From Candidatus Obscuribacterales bacterium (GTDB lineage Bacteria > Cyanobacteriota > Vampirovibrionia > Obscuribacterales > Obscuribacteraceae): a DNA stretch of 45,334 nt. Positions 16,480-25,965 of this stretch are shown one piece after another. The notes beneath the pieces are model-generated. The model saw only the letters and a list, made by a program, of their open reading frames with translations, made no database searches and was not told the DNA's origin. The stretch lies in NCBI GenBank assembly GCA_020050685.1, contig JAGVKG010000066.1, positions 1 to 45,334 on the forward strand, read 5' to 3'. How positions within the stretch are numbered: the first letter of the stretch is position 1; every line of letters starts with the position of its first letter. Both the position numbers and the translations under genes were made by a program.

Positions 16480-19400
16480 CTAAATGACAGAAAAGTTGCG
16501 ACTCGCCTGTTCCCAGAATGCGATACGACTGTGATATTCCTGCAGACTCTTCACACCCAGTGTTCCATGTTGCAAGGCAGCAATGGCTGGCACGGTTGCT
16601 TTGGCACCAGACAATGTCGTGATTACCGGCACATTGTAATTGATTGAGGCACGGCGAATTTCTTGATCGTCTAAATGGGTTGTGCGACCGGATGGAATAT
16701 TGATCACAAGTTGAATCTCACCGTTTTTTATTCGGTCAATCAAGTTTGGTCGTCCTTCAGAAATCTTCTTCACCAGCATAACTGGAATGCCACCAGCACG
16801 AATCACTGACGCCGTTCCCTTGGTGGCAACAATTTCAAAGCCCAACTGATACAAACTTTGCACAATCGGCACAATGTCTTGCTTGCAGAAATCAGAAACA
16901 CTTATATAGATGCGGCCGGACTTTGGCAAATCGTGACCGGCTCCCAATTGCGCTTTAGCAAATGCCAAACCAAACTGCGAAGCAATGCCCATCACTTCGC
17001 CAGTCGAGCGCATTTCCGGACCAAGCGAAATTTGCGTGCCAGGAAAACGCTTAAAAGGAATCACTACAGATTTGACTGAAACATGTGGTGGTATCAAACG
17101 ATTAGCCAGACCGAGACTGGCAATTTTTGTTCCAACCATAACTTTAGCGGCCAGCTTTGCCCATGGCACACCAGTGGCTTTGGAAACAAATGGCACAGTG
17201 CGGCTAGCGCGTGGATTGACTTCTAATATGTAAACCAAATCATCTTTAAGAGCAAATTGAATGTTCATCAAGCCAATCACTTTTAGCTCACGCGCTAAAT
17301 CAATTGTTGCTTGGCGGATTTCTTCGATTGCCACCAAGGGAATTGTCTGAACTGGCAAGACACAAGTTGAATCACCAGAGTGAATGCCTGCTTGTTCGAT
17401 GTGTTCCATGATGCCGCAAATGATCGTTTCTTCTCCATCAGAAAGTGCATCAACATCAATTTCAATCGCATTTTCTAAAAACTGATCGATCAAGACTGGC
17501 TTTTCCGGCTCGACTTTAAAAGCCGATCCCATCCAGCGTTCTAATTCTTCGACTGAATAGAGAATTTCCATGGCCCGTCCACCCAAAACATAGCTTGGAC
17601 GGACAAGCACCGGGTAACCAATCTCATTGGCAATGCGCATTGCATCGTCTGGCGTATAAGCAATTGCACCTTCTGGTTGCCGCAATTTCAGTTTGTTGAT
17701 CAGTTCGCCAAAGCGCGCCCGATCTTCAGCAATATCGATAGACTCAGGCGAAGTGCCCAAAATCTTGATACCGCGTGATTCAAGCCCTTTTGCCAACTTC
17801 AATGGTGTTTGTCCACCCAATTGCACAATCACGCCCAGTGGTTTTTCCACCATGGCAATGTTTGTCACGTCCTCTAATGTCAGAGGCTCGAAGTATAATC
17901 TATCAGACACATCATAATCGGTGGAAACTGTTTCCGGATTGGAATTAACCATGATTGATTCAAAACCGGATTCACGCAAACCCATGCTGGCTTGCACACA
18001 ACAATAATCAAACTCGATGCCCTGCCCAATGCGATTTGGTCCACCACCAAGAATCATCACTTTCTGGCGATCAGATGGCGGCACTTCCGACTCAGACTCA
18101 TATGTAGAATACATATAAGGAGTGCTGGCCTCAAATTCTGCTGCACAAGTGTCGACGGTCTTGTAACTCGGGAAAAGTTTCAGCTCAGTGCGCTTAGCAA
18201 ATACATCGTTTTCAGTGACAGTCTTCTCTGGTTTGGACAAATAATTGGCAATTTGTTGGTCACTAAAACCTTGCTGCTTCAATTGGAAAAGAATATCGCG
18301 ACTGATACTTTGCAAATCGAGATTGGCTTCAATAAGCGCGCAAGATTTTTGCCAAATCTCAAAGAGATTATCGATGAACCAAGGATCAATTGCCGTCAAA
18401 TCTTCAATTTCTTCTTTGGCAATTCCAGCTTCGAAGGCACCAAAGATATCGGTTAAGCGATGATGACTAGGAATGGAAAGTCTGCGCCGCCACTCAGTGG
18501 AATCAGCCTTGGCCCGCACTGCTACTTTGGTGAAGCCAGTCAAGCCGAGCTCTAAACCACGCAAGGCCTTTTGCAATGATTCTTGAAACGTACGACCAAT
18601 TGCCATCACTTCACCCACAGATTTCATCTGTGTCGTCAGCGTGCTATCAGCACCACGGAATTTTTCAAAATTGAAACGGGGAATTTTTGTCACAACATAA
18701 TCAATCGTCGGCTCAAAAGAGGCGGGCGTTAACTTGGTTATGTCGTTCGGAATCTCATCCAAGGTCAAACCGACAGCAAGCTTGGCAGCAATTTTGGCAA
18801 TCGGATAGCCGGTGGCTTTCGAGGCCAAAGCCGACGAGCGCGAGACGCGCGGATTCATTTCGATCACAACTAAGCGACCATTTTGCGGACTCAAGCCAAA
18901 TTGCACATTCGATCCGCCCGTCTCAACCCCGATGGCACGGATGATCTTTGCCGCAGCATCGCGCAACATTTGAAATTCTTTGTCAGAAAGTGTCTGCACC
19001 GGCGCAACAGTAATCGAGTCACCAGTGTGGATTCCCATTGGATCAAAGTTCTCAATACCGCAAATAATCACGACATTATCCAACCGGTCGCGCATCACTT
19101 CAAGCTCGATTTCCTTCCAACCGAGAACACTTTCCTCGAGCAAAATTTCATGCACCGGGCTGGCATTCAAACCGGTTTGGGCAATTTCAATCAATTCTTC
19201 TTGGTTATAAGCAATGCCACCACCGGCGCCACCAAGGGTAAAAGCCGGACGAATAATAATCGGGAAACCAATGAAGCTGGCAATTTCATCAACTTCACTC
19301 AACTTGCGCACAATGCCGGACTTGGGCACATCCAAACCAATTTCCAACATCTTGCTTTTGAAAAGCTCGCGGTCTTCTGCCATTTTAATTGCCGGCAACT

Positions 19401-19755
19401 TGGCGCCAATCAATTCCACTTTATATTGATCGAGAACACCCGATTCCGCCAACTCAACGGCCACATTTAAACTTGTCTGCCCGCCCATGGTCGGTAGCAT
19501 TGCACATGGACGCTCTTTAGCAATCACTTCTTTGACGACTTGAGCAGTTACCGGTTCGATATACGTTCGATCCGCCACATCCGGGTCCGTCATGATCGTT
19601 GCCGGATTGGAATTGACGAGAACAACTTCAAAGCCTTCTTCGCGCAAAGCTTTGCATGCTTGCGTGCCCGAATAGTCAAATTCGCAGGCTTGGCCAATTG
19701 TGATTGGACCAGCACCGAGCACAAGTATCTTTTTGATATCTGTTCGCTTTGGCAT
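16480..19755 (-). CDS. carB: Carbamoyl-phosphate synthase large subunit
   Basis: The 1091-residue protein is full length for CarB, which with CarA makes carbamoyl phosphate from glutamine, bicarbonate and 2 ATP for arginine and pyrimidine synthesis. It starts with the canonical [20 protein letters not shown] and has two homologous ATP-grasp halves (EFDYSGTQA near the N-terminus and EFDYCCVQA about residue 580), each with an EMNPR or EVNPR metal-binding motif, and a C-terminal MGS-like regulatory domain. I choose ATG 19755 with AAGG upstream over GTG 19776, because the family normally begins at MPKRT. No carA is in the window. Confidence 0.96.
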   Translation of the reverse strand: MPKRTDIKKILVLGAGPITIGQACEFDYSGTQACKALREEGFEVVLVNSNPATIMTDPDVADRTYIEPVTAQVVKEVIAKERPCAMLPTMGGQTSLNVAVELAESGVLDQYKVELIGAKLPAIKMAEDRELFKSKMLEIGLDVPKSGIVRKLSEVDEIASFIGFPIIIRPAFTLGGAGGGIAYNQEELIEIAQTGLNASPVHEILLEESVLGWKEIELEVMRDRLDNVVIICGIENFDPMGIHTGDSITVAPVQTLSDKEFQMLRDAAAKIIRAIGVETGGSNVQFGLSPQNGRLVVIEMNPRVSRSSALASKATGYPIAKIAAKLAVGLTLDEIPNDITKLTPASFEPTIDYVVTKIPRFNFEKFRGADSTLTTQMKSVGEVMAIGRTFQESLQKALRGLELGLTGFTKVAVRAKADSTEWRRRLSIPSHHRLTDIFGAFEAGIAKEEIEDLTAIDPWFIDNLFEIWQKSCALIEANLDLQSISRDILFQLKQQGFSDQQIANYLSKPEKTVTENDVFAKRTELKLFPSYKTVDTCAAEFEASTPYMYSTYESESEVPPSDRQKVMILGGGPNRIGQGIEFDYCCVQASMGLRESGFESIMVNSNPETVSTDYDVSDRLYFEPLTLEDVTNIAMVEKPLGVIVQLGGQTPLKLAKGLESRGIKILGTSPESIDIAEDRARFGELINKLKLRQPEGAIAYTPDDAMRIANEIGYPVLVRPSYVLGGRAMEILYSVEELERWMGSAFKVEPEKPVLIDQFLENAIEIDVDALSDGEETIICGIMEHIEQAGIHSGDSTCVLPVQTIPLVAIEEIRQATIDLARELKVIGLMNIQFALKDDLVYILEVNPRASRTVPFVSKATGVPWAKLAAKVMVGTKIASLGLANRLIPPHVSVKSVVIPFKRFPGTQISLGPEMRSTGEVMGIASQFGLAFAKAQLGAGHDLPKSGRIYISVSDFCKQDIVPIVQSLYQLGFEIVATKGTASVIRAGGIPVMLVKKISEGRPNLIDRIKNGEIQLVINIPSGRTTHLDDQEIRRASINYNVPVITTLSGAKATVPAIAALQHGTLGVKSLQEYHSRIAFWEQASRNFSVI

Positions 19756-19889
19756 GGCGGCCTTATTAAAGTTCACTGCTAATTGTAATCGAAAATAAAA
19801 GAAAGTGTTTAGGAATTAGAGGTTTGTTGGTACATAGCGAGTACGGGATTTTGACGTCTGGCGGTGTGGGCTTCAATAGGATGATTGCG

Positions 19890-20897
19890 ATGGGACTAGA
19901 ATTGACTCGGTTGTCAATAGCCGCTGGACTGATCTTTACTCTCAACACTTCCTGGTTATCAGCATCCCCTGCTGCCAAAGCCGACGTTCTTCATACTGAT
20001 AACGGTCAGCTCACCTCAAGTTTGAAAACTCCAATTCACGAATGGGGCGATCCACAAGTTGCACCCAAGGGAATTGTGATTGCCGTTCACGGCCTAATGA
20101 AACACGGTGGAGTATTTGACACACTCGGGCGGCGCTTGGTCGCCTCCGGTTACTCTGTTGTAGCACCGGACCTGCGCGGCTATGGCCATTGGTGTACTGA
20201 TGGCAGACCAAAGTGCGACCGGCGAATTTCCTATAAAAAGAGCTACGAGGATCTGGTCAGCCTGACTGAGCACCTGCACAAAAAGCATCCGAACTTACCC
20301 ATATTTTTAGTCGGAGAAAGTTTGGGCGCCGATCTAACTATTCATCTTGCCGCCGAACATCCGGAGCTTGTGCGCGGTCTTGTGCTTTCGGCTCCAGCTA
20401 TCAGACACTTCCATTCCGTTTTGCCCATCATGATCAGCGACATGATGTTAGTGGCTGCCAAACCAAATCGCCAGATCGATATGCGTCCATTTATTACTAC
20501 GTTTACTTCCAACGATCCCAGAGTGATCAACGAAAGTCTCAAAGATCCACTTTCACGCAAGACACTTTCATTTGGCGATTTGCTGCAAAGCCGCAAAATG
20601 ATGAAGTCAACTTTGAAATATGCCGATCACGTGCCAGCAACTATTCCAGTCTTGATAGTTCATGGTTCCGGCGATCGCTTGATCAAATCCAGCTCAGTAA
20701 TCGTCTTGATGATGCACTTACACTCGACCGATCAAACAGTCAAATGGTACGACCAAAAAGGTCATATCTTGCTCGAAACCGCTTTTGCGCCTGAGGCAAC
20801 ATTGGAGGCAATCGACAGTTGGTTGCATAGCCACATGCCAAACAAAACCATCTTTCAAGCTTTGCTGCCCCAAGAAAGCCCAACCAAAAACGACTAA
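19890..20897 (+). CDS. Secreted alpha/beta hydrolase (lysophospholipase/monoacylglycerol lipase-like)
   Basis: The 335-residue protein has a probable signal peptide (hydrophobic LSIAAGLIFTLNTSWL, cleavage after SPAAKA) followed by a serine-hydrolase fold. It shows AVHGLMKHGG (65-74) near the oxyanion hole, VAPDLRGYGHW, the nucleophile Ser144 in VGESLGAD, a likely acid Asp262 in HGSGDRLI and catalytic His292 in KGHILLE. This resembles PldB/monoacylglycerol lipase enzymes; the substrate is uncertain. I choose ATG 19890 with TAGG nine bases upstream; the frame is open from a TTG at 19824, but that would bury the signal peptide. It diverges from carB and converges with the DKP-repeat gene. Confidence 0.8.
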   Translation: MGLELTRLSIAAGLIFTLNTSWLSASPAAKADVLHTDNGQLTSSLKTPIHEWGDPQVAPKGIVIAVHGLMKHGGVFDTLGRRLVASGYSVVAPDLRGYGHWCTDGRPKCDRRISYKKSYEDLVSLTEHLHKKHPNLPIFLVGESLGADLTIHLAAEHPELVRGLVLSAPAIRHFHSVLPIMISDMMLVAAKPNRQIDMRPFITTFTSNDPRVINESLKDPLSRKTLSFGDLLQSRKMMKSTLKYADHVPATIPVLIVHGSGDRLIKSSSVIVLMMHLHSTDQTVKWYDQKGHILLETAFAPEATLEAIDSWLHSHMPNKTIFQALLPQESPTKND

Positions 20898-20936
20898 CGC
20901 TTTGGCTTTAGTGGTCAGTTGAAATTTCAGCGCGCC

Positions 20937-22223
20937 CTATTTTGCTCTGGGCTTAAATTTGCCGCCGCCGGATTTGCCTGCGCTGGATCGGCCTGCACCG
21001 GATCTACCTGCACCAAACTTGCTGCCTGATTTAGCGCCAAACTTTCCCGCTGGTTTTCCTGCGCGTTTGAATCTACTAGCCGGGCGAGACTCGCCACCTT
21101 CACTTGATGCCCGGCTAAAAGAACCAGCTGGTTTATCGGAGCCAAACTTGCTTCTGCCGTATCCGCCCGATGGTTTGTCCGCGCCATATTTCTTTCTCGC
21201 ACCATACTCACCGGCTGGTTTATCAGAACCGAACTTGCTTCTGCCATATCCGCCCGATGGTTTGTCGGAGCCGTATTTCTTTCTCGCACCATACTCGCCG
21301 GCTGGTTTGTCAGAACCGTATCTCGCGCGTCCGCCTTCCTCACCGGATGGTTTGTCGGAGCCATATCTCTTTCTCGCACCATACTCGCCGGCTGGTTTGT
21401 CGGAACCGTATCTCTTTCTTGCACCATACTCACCGGCTGGTTTATCGGAACCGAATTTGCTTCTGCTGTATCCGCCCGATGGTTTATCCGAACGATAGCG
21501 ACTGCCACCGCCCTCTCCATCAGCTGGTTTGTCGGAGCGGAATTTGCTTCTCGTACCATATTCACCGGCAGGTTTGTCGGAGCTGAACCTTCTCTTGTCG
21601 CCAAAACCACCAGAGGGCTTGCCGGCACCAAATCTGCTACGCGTACCAGAAGATCCTCTATCCGAGCCAAAATTACTGCGCGGGCGTGATTGGCTTGTGT
21701 CACCAAATCGACTACGTGGACGAAATTCTCGAGCCTCACCTTCGGCAGATTCGCCTTCTTCATCACCACGAGCTTCGTCATCTTTACGTGACTGACGATC
21801 CTTGCTCCAGGAAGATACTTTCTTTTCTTCTTGGTTGGTGAATTCCACAGTGAACTCATGCTTGGCTGATACATCAAGATGCTTGCTGTGCACAGTGATC
21901 ACTTGTGTTAAAGCTTTGGCTAGGTACGCTCGCAAAGAAAGTCCTGACTCCTGCGCCAGCTTATCTGCTAAACGCAACATGCGCGGATTGAGATGCATGC
22001 TGACGTTGTCTTCCTGCGGGGCACGACGCGCACCGCCTCTCTTAGAATCAAAGCTTCGTCCTTCGCTTGATCTATAGCTTGGTCTTTCACCAGATTCCGA
22101 TCCGGAAGCTGATTCCTCGCGCGAGCGACGATCGGATCTAAATCTATCTTGTGAATCTGAGGACATTCTGTTAGCGCGCGGTTTTTGACTGCCGCCGGAC
22201 CGCGAATCTGTTTTTCTTACCAT
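20937..22223 (-). CDS. Disordered DKP-repeat protein with ribbon-helix-helix-like segment
   Basis: The 428-residue protein is almost entirely low complexity and basic. Residues 1-70 are rich in Ser/Arg. The only compact-looking part is 71-112 (EDNVSMHLNPRMLRLADKLA then SGLSLRAYLAKALTQVI), which looks like a CopG-type ribbon-helix-helix. About eleven 14-15-residue repeats centred on SDKP follow (about 200-368), alternating an AGEYGARK(K/R)Y type and an SGGYGRSKF type, then a Gly/Ser/Lys tail. Such proteins often bind nucleic acid or condense, but no function is known here. TAAGGA overlaps the stop of the upstream permease gene, so translation is coupled. Other open frames across this region are repeat artefacts. 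Confidence 0.75.
   Translation of the reverse strand: MVRKTDSRSGGSQKPRANRMSSDSQDRFRSDRRSREESASGSESGERPSYRSSEGRSFDSKRGGARRAPQEDNVSMHLNPRMLRLADKLAQESGLSLRAYLAKALTQVITVHSKHLDVSAKHEFTVEFTNQEEKKVSSWSKDRQSRKDDEARGDEEGESAEGEAREFRPRSRFGDTSQSRPRSNFGSDRGSSGTRSRFGAGKPSGGFGDKRRFSSDKPAGEYGTRSKFRSDKPADGEGGGSRYRSDKPSGGYSRSKFGSDKPAGEYGARKRYGSDKPAGEYGARKRYGSDKPSGEEGGRARYGSDKPAGEYGARKKYGSDKPSGGYGRSKFGSDKPAGEYGARKKYGADKPSGGYGRSKFGSDKPAGSFSRASSEGGESRPASRFKRAGKPAGKFGAKSGSKFGAGRSGAGRSSAGKSGGGKFKPRAK
21120..21626 (-). repeat. Tandem 42-45-bp coding repeats (SDKP units)
   Basis: About eleven tandem units of 42 or 45 bp encode the SDKP repeats of the disordered protein. Some neighbouring copies are nearly identical at the DNA level (two adjacent AGEYGARKRY units), implying recent expansion or gene-conversion. 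Unit length stays a multiple of three, so the frame is selected. Confidence 0.85.
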
Positions 22224-22231
22224 GATATTCC

Positions 22232-23830
22232 TTAGTTTTCTCCGTCCACGGCAACTGGTATTTCACTAGTAGCCAATTGTCCATACCCTACCGTCGGCGT
22301 CAGTGGCACAAGTTTCATCAATATATAGTAGGAAACAAATGAAACTATAAATCCGACAAACCAACCATACTCAAATAAAGGCTTCAAAGCTGGAATTACT
22401 ACTCCGCCCCAAGCAATGCCGCAACCAAGCAAGGTTGCTGTCACTGCCCGCCAATTCCAACCATTGTTGAACGTGTAAGCGCCTTTGGTGCGATACAAAT
22501 CGGGTAATACCAAATCCTTCTGGTTAATCACCCAATAATCAGCAATTAAAACACCGGCAATTGATCCCAGTCCACCGGAATAACCAAGCAACCAAGTGAA
22601 GATGTAACCGGATGGATCAGCAAGCAATTTCCACGGCTGCAGGAAGAGTCCGAGAATGCCTGTTATCAATCCACCACGCTTGAAGGAAATCCAACGCGGA
22701 AAAGCATTAGCAAAATCGTTAGCTGGTGAAACAACGTTGGCGGCAATATTCACAGACAAGGTTGCCACCACAACTGTGAACATGGCAATCGCCACAATTA
22801 CTGGATCTTTGAACTGACCAATTAGTTTAATCGGATCCCAAAGCTCGCTCATTTTCATGTGTGGATAAATCACAACGGCTGCCGATGTAATCACCACGCC
22901 CATCAAAGAATAGACGGTCATTGCCGACGGCAATGCCACCACTTGTCCGATCATTTGTCCGCGCTGACTTTCACCAAAGCGCGTAAAGTCAGGCATGTTC
23001 AAAGAAAGTGTTGCCCAGAAGCCAATCATGGCCGTAAGCGAAGGAACGAAGATTGGCATGAATTCGGCAACCGTGTGGAACTTGCCTGCGTCGTGCAAAA
23101 TATTTCCTAGTCCATGCGCATTGGTGATTGCCCAGTAGACTAAAAGGCCGGTCATGCCAAAAACAAATGGTGCGGCAAATCCAGCCACCTTACGCACCAA
23201 GTCCATGCCGTTGTAAATCACAAAAATGTTCAAGCCCCAGAAGGCGGCAAAGCAAATCCATTCCGAAGGAGCATGTCCATCAATCGGTGCACCAAGCATG
23301 GTCGGAAAACCAGGCATCACTGCTGTAACCAAGGTGTAAAGCGCCTGTCCACCAATCCAAGCTTGAATACCAAACCAACCGCATGCGGCCAAGGCGCGCA
23401 TGATGGCAGGCAAGTTCGATCCATATGTTCCATAACTCGCTCTGGCAAATACTGGAAATGGAATGCCGTATTTTGTACCAGGGTGCGAATTGAGCAAAAT
23501 TGGAATCAAGACAATCATGTTGCCGAGCAAAATCGTAAAGAGCGCTTGCCACCAATTCATTCCTGAGGCAATCAGACCAGAAGCAAGCATGTAAGTCGGA
23601 ATATTTGCCGACATTCCCATCCAAAGCGCTGCGTAATTGTAAGTTGTCCACTTCCGCTCGGAAAGCGCAACCGGCGCCAGGTCGTGATTATAAAGCGGGC
23701 TATCGGAAATCAAAGACTGCGAGGCAAGCTCGACTCTGCCATCTGGGTGATTAATAACTTCTTTCGCGAGTACTTCTACCTTATTTGTTTGCACAATAGT
23801 TTGAGGATTCGACATTGGTTGATTCGACAT
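22232..23830 (-). CDS. NCS1 family nucleobase/allantoin:cation symporter
   Basis: The 532-residue protein has about twelve membrane segments and NCS1 signatures: WTTYNYAALWMGMSANIPTY at the first helix, GMNWWQALFTILLGN, HPGTKYGIPFPVFARASYG and SPANDFANAFPRWISF late in the protein. This family imports nucleobases, hydantoins or allantoin with Na+ or H+; WTTYN...MGMS is most like the allantoin/uracil members. AGGG lies eight bases before the ATG. It is transcribed with the DKP-repeat gene that starts eight bases after its stop. An inverted repeat in the leader may regulate it. Confidence 0.88.
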   Translation of the reverse strand: MSNQPMSNPQTIVQTNKVEVLAKEVINHPDGRVELASQSLISDSPLYNHDLAPVALSERKWTTYNYAALWMGMSANIPTYMLASGLIASGMNWWQALFTILLGNMIVLIPILLNSHPGTKYGIPFPVFARASYGTYGSNLPAIMRALAACGWFGIQAWIGGQALYTLVTAVMPGFPTMLGAPIDGHAPSEWICFAAFWGLNIFVIYNGMDLVRKVAGFAAPFVFGMTGLLVYWAITNAHGLGNILHDAGKFHTVAEFMPIFVPSLTAMIGFWATLSLNMPDFTRFGESQRGQMIGQVVALPSAMTVYSLMGVVITSAAVVIYPHMKMSELWDPIKLIGQFKDPVIVAIAMFTVVVATLSVNIAANVVSPANDFANAFPRWISFKRGGLITGILGLFLQPWKLLADPSGYIFTWLLGYSGGLGSIAGVLIADYWVINQKDLVLPDLYRTKGAYTFNNGWNWRAVTATLLGCGIAWGGVVIPALKPLFEYGWFVGFIVSFVSYYILMKLVPLTPTVGYGQLATSEIPVAVDGEN

Positions 23831-23841
23831 TGAAAAGCCCT

Positions 23842-23916
23842 AAACAGGTGACAATAAAATTGCTGGACGCCAAAGTTCAGTCCAAATAGTTAGACAGAAT
23901 AAATAATCACCTGTTT
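23842..23916 (-). promoter_or_regulatory. Long-range inverted repeat in the permease leader
   Basis: AAACAGGTGA (23842-23851) and its exact complement TCACCTGTTT (23907-23916) are 55 bases apart. In the mRNA of the permease gene they could pair as a closing stem around an internal hairpin (UGGAC...GUCCA), with the ribosome-binding AGGG directly after the stem. The enclosed sequence does not match the purine riboswitch core I know. It may be an uncharacterised leader or two protein-binding sites in opposite orientation. Confidence 0.4.
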
Positions 23917-24024
23917 TATTAAATAGAACAAGCTTATTTAGTTAATACGCGCTTGATAAGTATACTCGAGAAGGCACCCGCTTACTAGAGCTTAGTTAGA
24001 AGCAATTGGTGCGTTAAGACATGC

Positions 24025-24237
24025 TCAGTCGCCTTGTCCCCAATCGGCTTGCGAATACATTTCTTCTTCGTCCGCATCATCTTCGATATACAAGGGCACC
24101 AAATCTTCTGCTTTGCTGTTGCCGCATCCCACACAGCACATGGCACCAGCTGTGTGCAGGATTCTTGCTTCACACCGCAAACAGAGATATTCGCCAGCAT
24201 CCCTTACTTGTTCTTCTTGAGGCATTTTGTATCGCAT
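24025..24237 (-). CDS. Small acidic zinc-ribbon protein
   Basis: The 70-residue protein has CLRC (19-22) and CVGC (35-38), the spacing of a four-cysteine zinc ribbon, followed by a strongly acidic tail (EDDADEEEM). I know no specific function. I choose the ATG at 24237 because AGGGA lies seven bases upstream; the ATG at 24252 has no such site. Opposite-strand frames over the same bases lack any motif. It is upstream of the permease gene by about 190 bases and downstream of the gdhA terminator, so it is probably its own unit. Confidence 0.6.
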   Translation of the reverse strand: MRYKMPQEEQVRDAGEYLCLRCEARILHTAGAMCCVGCGNSKAEDLVPLYIEDDADEEEMYSQADWGQGD

Positions 24238-24371
24238 GTTTGTTTCCCTCATTCAAATTCGGTGCAACACCAGCGCTTCCAATGTAAGACATAAATCTCA
24301 AAAGTGAATTTAGCCCCTCGATCATCTAGAACCATCATAGCTCTTAAACCAAAATCGGGAGAGTTTAATGA

Positions 24372-24407
24372 AACAAAACAAAAGGCAGGGATAAACCCCG
24401 CCTTTTT
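24372..24407 (-). terminator. Rho-independent terminator after gdhA
   Basis: On the minus strand AAAGGCGGGG and CCCTGCCTTT pair around a five-base loop (one G-T wobble), followed by TTTTGTTTTG. It begins about 33 bases after the glutamate dehydrogenase stop codon. Confidence 0.8.
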
Positions 24408-24439
24408 CATTAGTTGCCAGCGCCAGCCAACAAACTAAG

Positions 24440-25723
24440 TTATGGATAAAGTCCGCGCAGCTTCTTCGCTTCTGCCAAACGTCCGACGGCAATTCTCAGT
24501 GCCGACATCCGTGGTCTGAGACCAGTCTTGGCTGTCATTTCGAAGACTTGATCGCAAGCCCTGCCCATAATTTCTTCCAAGCGGTGGTTAACTTCTTGCT
24601 CGCTCCAGAACAAATGCATTAATCCTTGCACCCATTCAAAGTAACTAACTGTTACGCCACCAGCATTGGCAAGAATGTCCGGCACAACCAGGATGCCCTT
24701 CTCATGCAGAATTTTATCAGCCTCTGGGCTGGTTGGTCCGTTGGCTCCTTCCACGACAATCTTGCACTTTAAGTCATGGACATTTTCTACCGTAATTTGA
24801 CCGGCAAGAGCGGCAGGAATCAAGACATCGCAAGGCAGTGCCAAGAGTTCTTGGTTGGAAATATCTTTGGAGCCAGGAAATCCGCTAACTTTGCCCATTT
24901 CCGACAAGTAAGCTTGCAGGCGTGGAATGTCCAAGCCTTCTGGATTATAAATGCCACCATGCACATCAGAAACAGCAACAATTGTGTAACCGGATTCATG
25001 CAAGAGTCGGGCAGCAATTGCACCGACATTGCCGAAGCCTTGTACAACTACAGTTGGTGACTTGGTGGTCAAGCCAACATACGACGCAGCCCGGCGTACA
25101 CAATAAGCTACGCCACGTCCGGTTGCCTCAAAGCGACCAAGTGAACCACCGACTGAAACCGGTTTGCCGGTAACGACAGAAGGAACCGTGTGACCGACAT
25201 TGATTGAATAGGTGTCCATGATCCAAGCCATGGTCTGTTCATTCGTATACATGTCTGGTGCGGGAATATCTTTGTCCGGACCAATCAAATTGATAATCTC
25301 GGATGTATAGCGTCGGGTCAGACGCTCAAGTTCATTTTGGGAGAGCTTCCATGGCTCACAACGAATGCCGCCCTTTGCCCCGCCGTATGGCAGATTCATC
25401 AGTGAGCATTTCCAGGTCATCAACATGGCCAAGGACGAGACTTCGCCAAGATTTACTTCTGGATGAAAACGGATGCCACCTTTGGCTGGTCCAAGCGTCA
25501 CATCGTGCTGCACGCGATAGCCGGTGAAGGTCTGAACTGTGCCATCGTCCATTTTGATCGGAATAGTAACAATTAGGGCGCGCTTCGGGTAACGCAATCT
25601 CTCGTGCAGCTCAGGATCAAGCCCCATTTCCAGGGCAATTTCATCAAGCTGGCGTTGCGCCATCAAAAAGTGTTCGGACTCGCACTCCATCACTGTTTTT
25701 TTGGACGTTTCCAGGGCTACCAT
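24440..25723 (-). CDS. gdhA: Glu/Leu/Phe/Val dehydrogenase (glutamate dehydrogenase)
   Basis: The 427-residue protein is a typical short GDH, catalysing reversible oxidative deamination of glutamate to 2-oxoglutarate with NAD(P)H. It has GPAKGGIRFHP (78-88), the catalytic-lysine motif LPYGGAKGGI (111-120), the Rossmann motif VVQGFGNVG (about 227) and ANAGGVTVSYFEW near the C-terminus. Cofactor preference cannot be read reliably. I choose ATG 25723 because AAGGAGG precedes it by eight bases; an upstream in-frame ATG at 25762 lacks a comparable site. A terminator follows the gene. Confidence 0.95.
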   Translation of the reverse strand: MVALETSKKTVMECESEHFLMAQRQLDEIALEMGLDPELHERLRYPKRALIVTIPIKMDDGTVQTFTGYRVQHDVTLGPAKGGIRFHPEVNLGEVSSLAMLMTWKCSLMNLPYGGAKGGIRCEPWKLSQNELERLTRRYTSEIINLIGPDKDIPAPDMYTNEQTMAWIMDTYSINVGHTVPSVVTGKPVSVGGSLGRFEATGRGVAYCVRRAASYVGLTTKSPTVVVQGFGNVGAIAARLLHESGYTIVAVSDVHGGIYNPEGLDIPRLQAYLSEMGKVSGFPGSKDISNQELLALPCDVLIPAALAGQITVENVHDLKCKIVVEGANGPTSPEADKILHEKGILVVPDILANAGGVTVSYFEWVQGLMHLFWSEQEVNHRLEEIMGRACDQVFEMTAKTGLRPRMSALRIAVGRLAEAKKLRGLYP

Positions 25724-25757
25724 TGCATTACCTCCTTGGGTAAAACTTCCTTGCCAA

Positions 25758-25785
25758 AGCATAGTACATAGCTTTTTATTTTCAA
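25758..25785 (-). promoter_or_regulatory. Putative gdhA promoter
   Basis: On the minus strand TTGAAA is followed after 16 bases by TATGCT, 34 bases before the chosen gdhA start codon. Both boxes are four or five of six matches to consensus, so this is a plausible but not strong sigma-70 promoter. Confidence 0.4.
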
Positions 25786-25965
25786 GACAACCAGACTAAA
25801 CTTGCTTCGTAATTATCCTGGTCAGACCAAAGCCAAGAGATGAAATCTACCTTATCCAGCAAAAGCAAGCCCGACCAACCGATATCTAGTAAGATCGGCA
25901 AATAGGGAAAGAGCACTGCAGTGCACGCTTTCGCCACCCGGACCATCCCACTGGCAACCAAACAC

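Noticed and set aside
18883-19470. 195-codon plus-strand frame opposite carB
   Set aside because: It lies fully within the conserved N-terminal ATP-grasp region of carB and has no family features.
21120-21626. CRISPR-like array of 42-45-bp repeats
   Set aside because: Units are directly tandem with no unique spacers and translate in one frame as SDKP repeats.
20927-21877. 316-codon open frame on the minus strand, offset from the DKP-repeat gene, and long plus-strand frames over the same bases
   Set aside because: They result from the repeat structure, whose unit is a multiple of three. Only the 20937-22223 frame has a ribosome-binding site and a non-repetitive N-terminal domain.
23842-23916. 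Purine riboswitch upstream of the nucleobase permease
   Set aside because: The enclosed sequence lacks the conserved purine-aptamer junction I know, so only an unspecified leader element is reported.
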